From Serinus canaria (lineage: Eukaryota > Chordata > Aves > Passeriformes > Fringillidae): 64,000 bases of DNA. Positions 12,442 to 25,319 of this stretch are shown one piece after another. Location of the stretch: positions 93,840,490 through 93,904,489 of the forward strand of contig NC_066315.1 in the NCBI RefSeq assembly GCF_022539315.1, read 5' to 3'. The notes below the pieces were generated by a model. That model was not told where the DNA came from. It ran no database searches and was given only the letters and a program-made list of their open reading frames with translations. How positions within the stretch are numbered: position 1 is the first letter of the stretch; every line of letters starts with the position of its first letter. The translations under genes and the position numbers were made by a program.

Positions 12442-15163
12442 TGAATATAAAACTCCCAACCAAAACAGCAAAAATGTAAACTACAGAAAGGATTCTTATT
12501 CTAGTATGGAAACAGATATTTGCAAAGAAAACACACAGAGGAAGATCTATACAGTATTTTTGATACCTAATATGGCTTAAATAACTTCTATCATGACCAA
12601 TCTTCTCTCTTCAATGACAAAACACAAGCTAAATTCAAAAAGCACACTTCAAAACATTGCCTGCTAGCCCCTGAGAATTGAACACAGATAATCTTTCTTT
12701 CAGGTGCAGCACATTATCTGATCAACACTACACAAACTGATTTCCATAAGAAATTCTAGCCTAATCATGCAACCTTCATGTTAATTTAAAAAATAGTCCT
12801 TGATTTTGAAATGAAGTTGAAAGTATAGTGTCAGAACAAAGTGAAAGAGTTATCATTAGCCTTCAAATGTGACAAATAAGAAAGACACAAACAAGTGTCA
12901 GGATAATTAAAAAGGCATTGTTCACTTTTTAGAAGGAAAAAAAATGAATTGCACGAGAAATATTAAGCTAACAAAGAAAGAGCAAATATGAGTAGAAAAA
13001 ATGACAGTTATCTGCAAAATTCATAAATGTGTCTTTTGTATAACCGTAATGATCATATTTTATGCTGTCATTTTACATTTAATTGCTCACCCTGGTACTT
13101 TACTTCATAGCAGCCATCAGTACCCCACAGAGCCAGATGCTGAATTGCAAAAAAACATACTGTGACCACGGACTTATAAGAAAGTAACTTTGCTGAGCTG
13201 TGGTGTATGACAAGTTAATTTTTGCAATTATACTTTTTCCAAGAATAAATGAAACTGCAGGTCATTACTATTCTATATCATTAAAAAGAGGCAGAAAATG
13301 TTCTTGATCATAAAGGCCTCAAACTCATTTTATCATTACGCTGACATATGAAAGCAACTTTACAAGCTGCTTTTGCTCAATGTGACCTAATGAAATAAGC
13401 ACCACCTCAGCTGAAATATGTAAACATCTTGATACATTAAGAAGCACATAACTAAAGAATATTGTTATTATTACACAGTGCTAACCCATCATATGTCAGG
13501 AGAGAAATGCTATATGGGCTCAGCTTACTCACAGCTGTTAGCTCTGCTGTATTACACTGCATGTCAAAGTACTGAAGGGACACGGATGCTCAGTTGTCAT
13601 GAAGACTGAAATTGTCCCCTGTTCATTTCTCTTCCTAAGAGTCATTAAATGTTAGAAATGTTTTTTAAAAATAATTAAGCATGAGTAATGTCCATCACTG
13701 TCAAATTGTCTGTGCAATCAAACAGCAAGAGAGCAGATATCATTATGAAACATGTAATGTCTGCCTTCTGTATCAGTGCTTACGTTATCTGAAGACTTAC
13801 TAAGAATTCAGAAGTTGGGATGTTCTTTACATTTCAAAATATTTACTGTACATGAAGAAATCAGAAATTCTCAGTGCATTATTTCTCATAAAATGCTTTT
13901 TCATTTTCTGCACAATTGCTTTACTTTCCCATCACCAATGCAAACTATAACACTCAAGTGAGGAGAAAAAGAGATTCTGCTTTCCAGATGAATACATTTA
14001 TTAAGACAAAAGAATGAGAAGAAAATGTTTCAATTGTCATTGCATCTGTTTGCAATAAATGTCAAGAGCCTTTTAAAAAATTGACTACAGAGCTGACAAA
14101 AGACATCAGGTTGACAGGCAAAGAGCTGGAAATCCTCAGTTCACCCACTGAACAAGAAAATACAGGGACCCCCAAGCCACAAAACACCCTGATTTTCAGA
14201 ATCTTCTCTGCCAATCCATCTGATCCTTAATATTGACTGAGCCATATATATAATTTCTTAACACATCCTTTGGTATATCTCTCAAGTGAAGAGTGATTAT
14301 TTACTTCAGTTTTCTCTTCTGAGAATGAGAGAACAGAGACCGGTAGAGAGGTAATGGAAGAAAAGGTCCAATAAATCCTGTGTCTGAGATCTTCAAATTC
14401 AGGGAATTAAGCAGAAACTAAATCAAATCAGATTTTTTTAAAACAGTTCACATGTTACTTCATACCTTCATACCCTATTCTCATCCAAGTCCTAGTGCTT
14501 TCCCTCTGAACAAGACCCTTAACTACTCTGAAATTATTTATAAGTGCTAGAGTTTGATAATTTGGAATATCTCTCCCTTTTTCTTCCCTTGATTTCCTTG
14601 CATGGCAGCCATGGATCCCTGCATACAAGATTCTCTCTATTCATATACAGGTTCTGCAACAGCAGCTCTGCTGTGTTTTCAGAAACACAAAACAAGCATC
14701 TAAACACACTTGCTATCAAAACAGAATACCACAAACATTGGACATAGTTGTTTTTTCTCTTACTTAGAAACTAAAAATTTATTGCTTCAAGCAAATATTT
14801 TTGTCAAGAATAAATTAGAACTACAGAGAGAAAGAAGTAAGGTTTGAACTTCATACCATTGCATACTTGTCCTCTATAGAAATGGAACACTATCCAATTA
14901 ACTCTGTGCAGCTAAAAAATAGGAGGAGATTGTCCATAGGCAGGGTATCAAGAAGCTTTTAAAATCTCCAACAGCACAATTTTAATCTCAGTGCATCCTA
15001 TGTGCAAACAAATCATTGCTATGGAGATAAAACTTTACTATTGTAAATATAAGCATAATATTAAAATATATTCATAGTACTTAGTAAAGAATATACTTCT
15101 TGTCCTGGACTACTAAATACGTTGCTAAAAATTTGTATATGCAGCATGGAACCTTTTTCCAAA
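12441..15163. other. AT-rich non-coding DNA, no gene seen
   Basis: No gene or repeat family is recognised. About 13000-13480 has the mixed, non-repetitive texture with homeobox-type words often seen in conserved non-coding DNA, but this cannot be tested without alignment. Confidence 0.6.
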
Positions 15164-15183
15164 TTTTTTTTTTTTTTTTTTTT
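15164..15183. repeat. T20 homopolymer
   Basis: Twenty uninterrupted T residues. There is no flanking retroelement body or target-site duplication that I can see, so it is treated as a simple repeat and not as the tail of a retrocopy. Confidence 0.9.
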
Positions 15184-16120
15184 GTTCAACGAAGTTTTAA
15201 AGTCAGACTTATTTACAGGATGAGGAAGAAAAAGATTTTCCTCATATAGAGAAAAATTAGAAAACGGGCACTGCTATTTTTAATCTAACAATCTCTATCA
15301 GTACTCCTGTTACAATGAATTTGACACATCACAATTCTATTTAAAAACCAAAACACAATGAGAAAGCAGAAATCTGCATCTCACTAACCACCAACACCTG
15401 TGCAATGTAGCAACAATGAAAGGCAACATGTGTTCCCTTCCTGCTAGGGAGGCAGCATTTAGGAAAATGGTAAGAACCTGAAGCAGTTGTTATGAGGTTA
15501 CTTACATAAGCAAGGATGTGGTAAAAGAATCTTGTCTGCAAACCTTTGTAAACTTGTAGACCTAGCAGAGCTCAATACAGAGACATGGGATTACCTAAGC
15601 AGAACAGTTCACAGAACCAGGGCTTAACACAGGAAGGACTAAAACCTACCTACCTATCTCTCTTCTTCTTTCACTGTCAGCTTTCATCTGTATTCATTAT
15701 TTTCAGTGTAAAACTGCTTTTGCATACCTCACAATACATTTATATTTTATTATATGCATGACTAGAAGAAAAAAAATAGCATTATCCTAGAGGAGTCTGC
15801 TTGGGCTTTTTTCCTGAACCCTTTACAACTCCCTTTCACCTTCAAACCAAAGGTAACAATTTTTGACAAAAAATAGGCAAATTTAAAATAAAATACTATT
15901 AAAGCTCTTGTTCACAAAACAGCATTAAAGCCACAGTACTGCCATTTGATACATTATTAGAAACAAAAATAAAACATTTATTAAAATAGAATAATGCAAT
16001 AATGGAAATTTTAAAAAATAGTAGATGGTCTTTAACTGTCAAATATGGATTTTTCATAGCTGGTACACAATTTACTGTCACAGGCACTTTGGTTCTACAG
16101 AAGTATTAGTACAGCTATTA
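15184..16120. other. AT-rich non-coding DNA, no gene seen
   Basis: Anonymous AT-rich sequence with only short frames (up to 66 codons) and no recognised repeat. Confidence 0.6.
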
Positions 16121-17480
16121 ACTATTTATTTCTTTAGCTGACAGTGTGTTTTAGGATAGGGATTTAAATAATTTACTTCTACATTCTACTTTTTAAATTT
16201 TGCTGCTAGGAATTCGTGCAACAAAGTTGTAGAAAAAACACATGACGCTTGTTGATAGTGATAGAAGACAGGATTATTATAAAAACCAATTATATCTTTT
16301 CATTCTCTTTTGCTTAATTAAAGCAAGAAGAATCACTATCTTTCTCAGCAGTAATCATGTGGAAGCTGTATAGCACAGATACAGTAATTAACTTAACCTT
16401 ATCACTTAACTCTATTGGGTCATTGGAGTGAGGCACAGTATCAGTGCTCAGAATCAATGCTGTAATGCTAACATCTTTGAGCAGTTCGGAGATTGAATAA
16501 TGCCATCTGTAAATGGACAGTCTTTGTTCCTGCTTAGCTATGCTGCATAAATGTTCCTGCTCATAACTTTAATATGGCAGCTTAACCATTTAATCATTGT
16601 ACATTAATACATTATCAATATTGTGAACATGTAAGTACAAAATTACTTGTCAAGGTAATCAGATATTACCGATTTTTGTGCATAAATACGATACGTGTGG
16701 GATTTTGTCTTAATTATATATTTTAATGAAAAAAGATATAGCCCAGATTTTTTTTATTTCATTTAAGAGAGATTTGAAAAGAATGATCATTTCTAAAGAT
16801 AAACTTATTTTTGTTTCATCTAAAGCAGCTTTATAAAATGAAAAGAAATGTCCTGTATTTTCTTTGGTAAAATTAGCCAAGTGTGCAAAGTTTAGTGTAT
16901 TTTAGCTATACAGGGGATACTTGGGCATCTGGGGGATTTTCATAACTGAAGACTTGTGCTGTATCACAACAAATTAAGCGTAATTAAACACTCTGTTCAG
17001 TGTCTATTGTTAATTGCAGCAGCTAATTTGATGCTTAGTTAGTGTTATGTTCCAAACTATTTCCAAGCACTCAGAATTCTTCAGTTAAGACTGCTTGCTT
17101 TTAGCTCTATTTTTTTTTTTTTTTACCCTCGTTTGACAGATTTTAGCTCATTTATTACTTTTGTTAAATGATCAGAAATTCCCTTGCCAAGACAGTACTT
17201 TGAGGTCCTTCACTTTCACCAAGTCAGACACTAAATCATAGGGGACAATTATCAGCAAATGCTCTCCGACAGGCCCTAAGCCTGCTGAGGTAATGCAGCT
17301 GACAAACTTTGATGCGCCATGCCCGTGCACATTATGTTCACGTAGTGTGTACATCTGGGCACCCTTTATGGCGATGCAGCAAACAGCCAATCATTTATTC
17401 CACTCTAATTAGCACACATGTAAATCCTCACCAATCAAGCCACTCACAGGGTTACCGTTGTGGCAGCCATACAGCAAGCT
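16121..17480. promoter_or_regulatory. Candidate conserved regulatory block rich in TAATTA
   Basis: The core homeodomain motif TAATTA occurs at least five times (16315-16320, 16385-16390, 16711-16716, 16981-16986 and 17406-17411) in sequence that is otherwise non-repetitive and without coding signal. Clusters like this are typical of enhancers near developmental genes. In DNA of this AT content TAATTA is also expected by chance every one to two kilobases, so the excess is moderate. It runs directly into the CpG cluster at 17525-17760, which strengthens a regulatory reading. No species alignment was possible. Confidence 0.35.
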
Positions 17481-17524
17481 GGCAGGACACGGGAAGAAAG
17501 TACAAGAAGCAACTATTGGGTTTG

Positions 17525-17760
17525 ATTTGAACCGGCCGTCACACCACGGCAGGTCCCCCCAGTCCTGACTGTAACCAGCTCTCCCCTTCACAACCCATCA
17601 TCGAGCTCCATGCGAAAAAGGTCATCGGGCAGACTGCCGCCCGGCCAAGATGCTTTGATTCTTTGCAGGCTCTGGGAGCACACCTGAAGCGACGCGCGGC
17701 TCCGATAGCTCACAGCGCCGGAGCTGTCGCAGGCAAAAGTCAGGCGTAGCTCTAAAGCAT
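17525..17760. promoter_or_regulatory. Small CpG cluster, possible minor promoter or enhancer core
   Basis: About 17 CpG dinucleotides by eye in roughly 235 bp, densest at about 17635-17745, against a background where CpG is rare. GC content rises above the flanks but less than in the two islands at 1617 and 57480. Such small clusters can be weak promoters of enhancer or non-coding RNAs, or a conserved exon. Frames across it are short and give no protein I recognise. A tRNA was considered on the minus strand and rejected. Confidence 0.45.
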
Positions 17761-20410
17761 GCAGCACAGCATGGAGTACACGCTACCTCAAAGAAGCACT
17801 GTCCACCTCAATATTTTAGATCCTGTTATGTCGCCAGGAAACTATCTGCCAGGTGTCAGCATCCCTTTTCTTCCTCACAAGCCCAGGTGCCTCTGCAGTA
17901 ACCCTTTTATTTTGAAATAAATAGCAAACGCCTTCAAAAGGACAGATTCAGGCATTCAGAGAATCTACTGACACTGGTTTATATTATGCAACTCCAAAGA
18001 ATACAGTGTACTTTGAAATACCTAAAGTGGTTAGCTCCCATTTCCCAAAATTGAATCAAAGAGGTATGTAAGACCCTACAGTGCTATTCATTACTAAATT
18101 AGAAAATGCTCCATTTCAAAACAGCTTTAAAATGTGCATGCATACTGTCAAGGATACAACAGTTAGCCTTATAAAGTATTCCTCAAAACGGAGAGTATTT
18201 CTTTTTAGAACAAAAATCCACCTAAATCCCGTGCCTTCATGTTTTCACTGCTTACTGCCAGAAAAAAAAAAGAAGCAAGTAAAACTGCATTTAGCAGTAG
18301 GATTTAGCTACACTGATTTACATTTTTATTCAATGGATTTCAGGGATGGAAAGACAGATCCACTAAATGCATTTCAAACTTTTTAAACTTATGTGTATTT
18401 GTACTCATCATTTTTCTTTATGTTCATCTAATTAAACATGTTTGCAAATTGACTTGTTATATTATACAAATAATGAAGCAAGTATCTATGAGAAGTATGG
18501 CATTGGTCTCGTTTTCAAACAAATTGTCAATAAAGCATCACTAGAAATAATTATTCCTGTAAAATTATATGGACAACTAGAAGAGAGGGGCAGAAAGGAG
18601 AACTAAATTGTTCTGGTCCTTCTCCAGATAAACCGGATCGAAGACAGCAAAATGAGAAAAATCTGCTCAAGAACTGTTAGAATCTAATTTTTAATCAAGT
18701 TTTACCAACAAAAGAAAATTTTAAATGAGATTATCTTCTCACAGGAAAACAAAACGAGGAAAATAATGCAGTGAATATTTCAGGTCTATCAAAAACCAAC
18801 AAAGCAAGCAAGCATATTTATCTCAGCCTCCATTAACAGAAAAATATTGGGATGTGGAAAAGAGAAATTTCTTCTAGCCATTATGGATGCTTTCACAGTT
18901 GATGCTGCCTCTCCAGTTAGTCTGCCTTTCCTACAGAGCTACCACCCAGGGGGAAAGCAGGTTGTAGCTCCGCCTGGATCTAGGCACTCAGGTAAGATGG
19001 TCTCTGCCATATTAGCAAGAAATCACTGTCCACTTGAGCTTAAGGAGAGTCCTTTGGAGGAGAGGGGAAATCACCTTATGAATCTTATGGCTTATGAATC
19101 CACTCCTGGGATATCTGTAACTTATCTACTGAAATCAGACACTCTTATTCTGAATTTACTCCCAAATCAATTGGAACATTTATGTGACAGCATGGCTTTG
19201 CCAAGACTGAGGTCAGGAAGGGTGGCCAGTGCAAAGAGCTCTCCCAGGGGGTTCCCAACCCACACGGAACAAGGGGGTGACCCAGGGTAGTACAAAACAC
19301 AGCCCCCCTTTCCACCCCCTGAAGTGACACCCTCTAGGGCTAAAACATCAAATACCAACCAAGCACTGCTCCTGCAGGGATCACACCCTCACATCACAGA
19401 CGAGGAACTCTCTGGAGCTGCTGGGGGTATTCAGCCATCACACGAAGCTCACCAGCCCCAGCAGCCACTCAAACCCCAGCCAAAACCAACTATTTCCATG
19501 CCTCCTGTAGCACTGTGAGCCTTTAGCACACAGTACAGGGGGCAGAGAGATCACTATGAATATCCCCCATCCCAATAAGTGACCTTTGCAGGATTCTTAC
19601 TTAAATACACACTATCAGGAGACTTCTAGTGAAAATGGCAGGATGTAGTTGGCACCACAAACCCAAACACAGAAGGCCCTCATGGTTGAAGCCATGCATG
19701 CAGGCATGCAGGAGGCAGCAACCTCTGCCTTCGGGCTCTGCCAGCCAACCCCTAGGTCACACCTTGTTCCCAGGGAGCAGAGCCCCCATTGAGCCCCAGT
19801 GGGCAGGGATGCTCCCAGAACCAGACTGGCTGCCCTACTGCCAGCATGGCACAGGCAGAAACCCCATGAACCATATTCAGATGGAGGAACCTACACTGCC
19901 CAGGAACAGGGTAAGGCAAAGGAAGAGTGAAATAACATCCTGTGGTGATCAACAGCTGAGCATCACACTGCTCCCTACAGTAAGAAACACTGGCTGCTGC
20001 CTCCTGCACCAGTTACTGGATAAAGTCACCACAAAGCAGGGTCTGTGCTGCCCAGAGCAGAGGGGAAGGTGGTAATCAAAGCACATTCCTCTGAGCAGAG
20101 AGAAAGGCCACAGACAGACAGGTCACCTACACCAGATCTGTGGCAATTCTACACAGATAGATGAAAAAATACATAATGATATTATTTCCTCCTTTTCATA
20201 TGTGTCTGCCAATATTTTTTTATTCATGCTTGATCAAGATAGGATTTTTCCTTTCCTCATTATCCCAGAATGAAAGAATATTGTCCATGTAACAATGCAA
20301 TAAAATTTTGAACACAAATGCTTACAAACTGCTCAGAGCTCACAAAGTAACCCCTTTGATCTGTTAATAAAATAAAGAGAGCTACACATTAAGTAATCTG
20401 ATCTAATTCC
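17761..20410. other. Non-coding DNA with a GC-richer anonymous block
   Basis: 17761-19190 is AT-rich and anonymous. About 19190-20110 is clearly richer in C and G but poor in CpG, and holds frames of up to 148 codons (18847-19290 and 19629-20075, plus strand) that match no family I know. It has the texture of a decayed retroelement or long terminal repeat, yet no ends, primer-binding site or recognisable coding motif were found. A short GCATGCAG tandem pair lies near 19695-19711. Confidence 0.5.
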
Positions 20411-20432
20411 AAAAAAAAAAAAAATTTTTTTT
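20411..20432. repeat. A14-T8 homopolymer junction
   Basis: Fourteen A residues run directly into eight T residues, so the inner 16 bp form a self-complementary A/T block. It is a simple repeat with no sign of a retrocopy. Confidence 0.85.
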
Positions 20433-23400
20433 AATCCTCCTTCTAGTTTATGGGCACTTACTTTTTTATTAATTATGTGTCATTTAAATGGAAAATTAAA
20501 ACAACTCAGTATTTCCATTCTGCATTTCAAACTGCAGCTGCTTTACCTCTTCCGGCTATGCAAAAAATGTCTAGAAGTTACACACTAGGAGTTTTTAATG
20601 AGTTTTTACTACAAGATCCACTTATTTCACTTCATTACATACTGGTGGATGTTCTCTGACAGCATAGTAAGAAAAACAAAACAGAAGTTGCATCATCGTA
20701 ATCATCATCATATTCCCAAAATCCTATGGCCACACCAGAAAAGGCAGCAATGCCCCTGTGCCATCTGCATGTCATTTAAACTGCTCCACTGTCAGCAAGC
20801 TGGCCAGCCCATTACAGTAGTTGGGTCAGCATGATTGCCCTGCAGCCTTTGAAAACCTGACCTTTTTGTCACATTTGAGTCAGAGAGCATTATTCTAGCA
20901 GTATGTATGGCTCTAGCAGGGCCACACACTCAAAACAGCATCCCAGCCACCTTGAGGAAGTGTGAACAGATATAAGAAACTATCCAGAATGACAGATGAT
21001 CCTGAGAACATGAAAAAAGTAAATGAAATACAGGAGACCTCTGTTTTCATTAGGGGGAAAAAAACCCTCAGTGAGGATTAATAAAAATTATGAAGGGAAC
21101 TGACGCAATCACCGTAGGTGGCTATCTCAGCTCATCTCAAATGCAAAGGCAAGGAAAGCTCGCCGTAGCTATAAAAGGCAAAGGCAATCAGGCAAGAAGG
21201 GCAAATATGTAGGAACTCTAATTAACGAACAATAAATGCATAAAATAAACTGCCAAAAGATGAAATCAAAGCAGGTACCTTTTTTTTTTTTAATGAGACA
21301 ATACACTGATCCACAATTATTTTTGTAGCAATTTAATTATGACAATGAATGGTGTTCCATTTTTTTTCTTGTTTCTTATGAGAAATTGTAAAGCAGCTTG
21401 TTAAAGTAACAAAAATATGTATTTTTTTCTTCATTTTCTCTTTAAACATGCTTCCATCAGCTTAATGGCATAAAAGACTGATGTGCTGTGTAAATTCTTG
21501 TCTGTTGAACTCACCTGAACCAACATGTACTACTAGCAGGAACAGCATTGTCCCAATAGTGCCCAAAGACAGGTTATTTGCAGTCTATAGGATCTGCCTG
21601 CTGAACTGAAAGAAAAATTCAGTAGTTTATAATATCCAGTGAGTATAAAATTTCAGGATTGTAATGTCGTTTTCTGCACAAAATTCTACCCATCATTTCC
21701 TCTAGGCACTATTTGCCATGTTTCCCAGAATGCATGACAGTATTTGAGTAGTCTATAGAACAACTGAAACACCTCTATCCACCATATTTAAGCAAATAAA
21801 TCCAAATATGATCTAAAACTTCTGTTAGGTAAAAAGTTCCTGATGTCAATTTATGTTCAAATTATGTTTAAAATTCTGAAACAGAAAATGACTTAGCAAT
21901 CATTGATTATGTTTTTAAGAAGTTTTACCACTGTATAAAACTTTTTGTAAATTTGAGATTATCTGGGATTAAACATCTTGTATGATATAAATAATAGAAA
22001 TTGTTTCACCATACACATGCCTCAGGTGTTTTACCTTCCAAAATTAAGCCTGTGGCATAGCAAAACCATTCACTACATGAGACAGAAGACACAGAGCAGT
22101 ATTTGCAAATAGAGCAAAGCATATGACCAATGGCCCACATAACCCATCTAATACAAAAGAAGAGTGGTTATTCCAGAGAATCTAAGTAAAGGACTCCAAG
22201 ACTGATTTACATAAAGCCATGTTAGCTATTTATGAAGAAAAGCACTTTTCTATCACTCTCAGGACCATATTCAAGCTAACACGCTCTCCCTGGATCACCA
22301 CAACTGGGCCCAGTTTTTCTGTACTCATGCTCACTGTTGAATAATGGCTAAAGAGAATGTGGGGGGATATCCTTGAGGATCTGAACACTACCATTGCTGC
22401 CAAACACAGAGATTCCAGGAAGTCACCAGATGCCTGGCAGAACTCTCCCATGCCACATGTCCTTCTTCAGAGGGTAAATAAGAAAATGACAAGGAATGAC
22501 AGTAAAAGGCTTGACATGTTCATGTACCTTGGCCTACAGACTCATCCCTGCCCCCTGCCTTTTTTCTTTCTTTTTTTTTTCTATTTTTTTTTTTAAATCT
22601 GTCACCTCTACTATTCCTGTTTCAACCATTTATGTAATTTCATTGTCTGTTATGGCCATCTCCTTATTTGCAGGGCCTGTAGGCATTAATTTTATTTAAT
22701 ATACTATATGCTTGACACTCCACATGGTGTTAATGAGTTGCCAGCTGCCTGTTGTGATACAAGAAGTAACCGTAAACCCAGTGTCGCCTTTACTCCTGCA
22801 CTGGTTCAGTTTTCTATTGTGACACATAAATGTCAACTGGTATGATCAGAAGTAAACAGTCATGACAGACAGGAAAAAAGGAGCTGACAGTTGAAGGTGA
22901 TGATATCCATTAGGCTTCTACAGCTGCCACCTCCTGGGGAGACTGCTGAAGGATTTGAAATGTGGTGCAGAGCTCCTGGCTAACATGGCTCTATGACAAA
23001 GAATATGCTTACCTTCAAAATACCTGGCCTACCACCTAACCATCTGGCTTATTATCATTCAGATAAATCCACTTATATGCACAGGAAGGAGAAAGCCATG
23101 ATGGAACACCAGAAGTGCATAAAAAGGGCAGAAACATTAGTCAATCAGCCCGATGATACTCGAACAGTTGTTAAGGGAGCACGTCATTGCCTTGCTCACT
23201 TAACCATGGACATAAAAGAAAAGATCTTCCCAAAAAAGACAGAGTTTAAGATTTCAATTAAATTAAGCTGAATCTTAAGATGTCCATCAAGAGCAGTTAG
23301 AAGGATTATGTCAAGTCAATCTTTATTCACGTTTTACTCTTTGTGGTAGTAGATTAAACACTTCATTTTGTTGAAGAGAGAACTTTTACCTGATAAATGC

Positions 23401-24479
23401 AGAAGTAGGAAAAATCACTTAGGTTAAATACCAAGCCAGTTTTCTTATCACAAACCACTCCATTGGACGTCAGGTTATGCAAACCAACCAAAGCCTGTAT
23501 TTGACGTGTGAGAGGATGGCTGAAGAAATTTGAGACCTCCCAGTGCGTGCAAATCCCCAGCAGACGCCAGTGCCTTTGCTCTCTCTCCCCCACACCTCTG
23601 CAACGCAGTCACAAAGATGTCAGGGCAGAATGCAATCCTCAGATGGCACATGTACCTCTAGGCTGCTGCAATTTATGCCAGGGCTAACACAGCTCAGCCC
23701 AGAAAATTAGAGCTGTAACTGCTTCCATGATCTCCTCCTTCCATCCCCCAACACCAAGAGCAGTATTTTTCCTTATAAGCAGCTCAGATAATTGCCTTTA
23801 TTATACACAATATTCATTCCTTAGATTTTCATCACCAGTAGGGCCATTATAAATTATTTTAGCTGTACTCTTCATGCTTTTATCCCTGTATTGATTTTAT
23901 TTTTAATGTAAACTTTTAAATTATAATGCCAGAGAAACAACTACTTATATAGCTACAAAGGCTAAATTAGCCAGACCTAAGAGAAAAGTGCTGAAGATAT
24001 TTGATATGAAACATTAAAAGCAAATGTTATTTTATGTAATACTAAAATATAAAGAAATGCAAATGTAAATGTAGTTCCACCTTCCAGAGTACAGCAATAA
24101 TAAAGTATTAGATTCAAGCATCATAATTAACTTAATCAGATGGAATTTTCTTTAATTCCCTAATTCTTCTCCTTCAGCCATCTAAGCTTTTCTCAGGTTG
24201 AAGAATATAAATATGAAAAACACCAGGAAATACTACTGAAAATGTCTCCCTTTGCTTGTGTTACAGTAAAGCACTGAGTACTTTGCAGCATGTCTAGTAT
24301 TTGGCCACTGCAGTATTTTAGACACATAGGACACATCCCCACATCTACTAAGAAAATACCTTCCCATTCCTCTGACTTAGGGAATATCTCATTTAAACAG
24401 CTAAATGTATCACAGAATTTAAAGGCATGTTTTATCTGGCCTCTATAAAGGTAAGCACACATAATTACTGTATGTAGAA
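20433..24479. other. AT-rich non-coding DNA with a pyrimidine tract
   Basis: No gene is recognised. 22556-22594 is an almost pure T/C tract. A 92-codon plus-strand frame (22993-23271) reads rather like an ordinary basic protein but has no recognisable similarity and no neighbouring exon, so it is not called. 23760-24180 is strongly AT-rich. Confidence 0.55.
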
Positions 24480-25140
24480 TCTCAGCATTTGCAATTAGTT
24501 GAAAGCAATTCCAGTAAAAAATAAACCTGTTACACCATGGAATTAGAGCAATAGGTTAAATTGCAATTTTTGTCAACAAGTCCATTTTTACTCTATCGAT
24601 TTGCACAAGGTGATACGATGCACTGATTTGAATCTTATACAAAGAAGTGATATTGCACTAATTGAAAAATAATTGGATTCGCCCCACTTTATAACAGATT
24701 CCTTTGCACTATCAAAGTTTTAATCTCTGATGACTTTTGCAAAACTCACAACCTAAAAATCACAGATTTATATCTTAATTCAGATATGTCAAATATTTTA
24801 AGGTGAGGAATTCCAAAACAGCAGACTGTACAGTCTGCAATGCAAACATGAAACAAAAGTGAAAACGCTAACATTTTCTTTCCATATATTGTAGCAAATT
24901 AATTGTGTGTTTTGGTAACGTAGCTTATTAGTTTTGCATAATTTAAGTTTTAATTCATCGTTTAATTTTTAATTAAGTAGTCTCTTTCAAGATGAGCTTT
25001 CTACTCGCATTTTAGTTAGATGCTAAACATGCAATGCATAAAAGCAGTGGCAAGAATGTAATATTTACTTCATATGATTTCTCTGTGATTTCAGACATGA
25101 AAGTAACCAATTTTTCAGAGTATAAAATAACAGCAATTGT
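24480..25140. promoter_or_regulatory. Candidate conserved regulatory block
   Basis: Non-repetitive sequence with TAATTA at 24970-24975, a POU/octamer-like TTTGCATA near 24933-24940, several AATT cores and an 18-bp perfect palindrome (24821-24838). The texture resembles enhancers of developmental genes. Conservation could not be tested, so this is inference from motif content only. Confidence 0.28.
24821..24838. repeat. 18-bp perfect palindrome with inverted SMAD-type boxes
   Basis: The arms GCAGACTGT and ACAGTCTGC meet without a spacer. CAGAC and GTCTG inside it are SMAD-binding half sites in inverted order. A palindrome of this size is only mildly unexpected in 64 kb. Confidence 0.6.
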
Positions 25141-25300
25141 AAAATGTCATATAAATTTTAAATAATTAAAGACCTCTGAAAATATCTGAAAAACTAGTGG
25201 AGCAATTATAGTGAGAAGAGCCACATACTTTTCACAGATTATAGATTTGGCTATAGGGTTTTTTTTCAGTAGTTTGGTTTTGTTTCGGAATTGGGATTTC

Positions 25301-25319
25301 TTTTTTTTGGGGGGGGGGG
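25301..25319. repeat. T8-G11 homopolymer block
   Basis: Eight T residues followed by eleven G residues. Long G runs are rare in this window and prone to sequencing length error, so the exact count should be treated with care. Confidence 0.85.

Noticed and set aside
13415..13435. TGTAAACATC resembles the miR-30 seed region
   Set aside because: The rest of the mature sequence and the hairpin are absent.
15164..15183. Poly-T as the tail of a minus-strand retrocopy
   Set aside because: No retrocopy body or target-site duplication is visible beside it.
17519..17600. Possible minus-strand tRNA, from a GGTTCAAATC word resembling a B box
   Set aside because: No matching A box, acceptor stem or anticodon arm could be laid out upstream of it.
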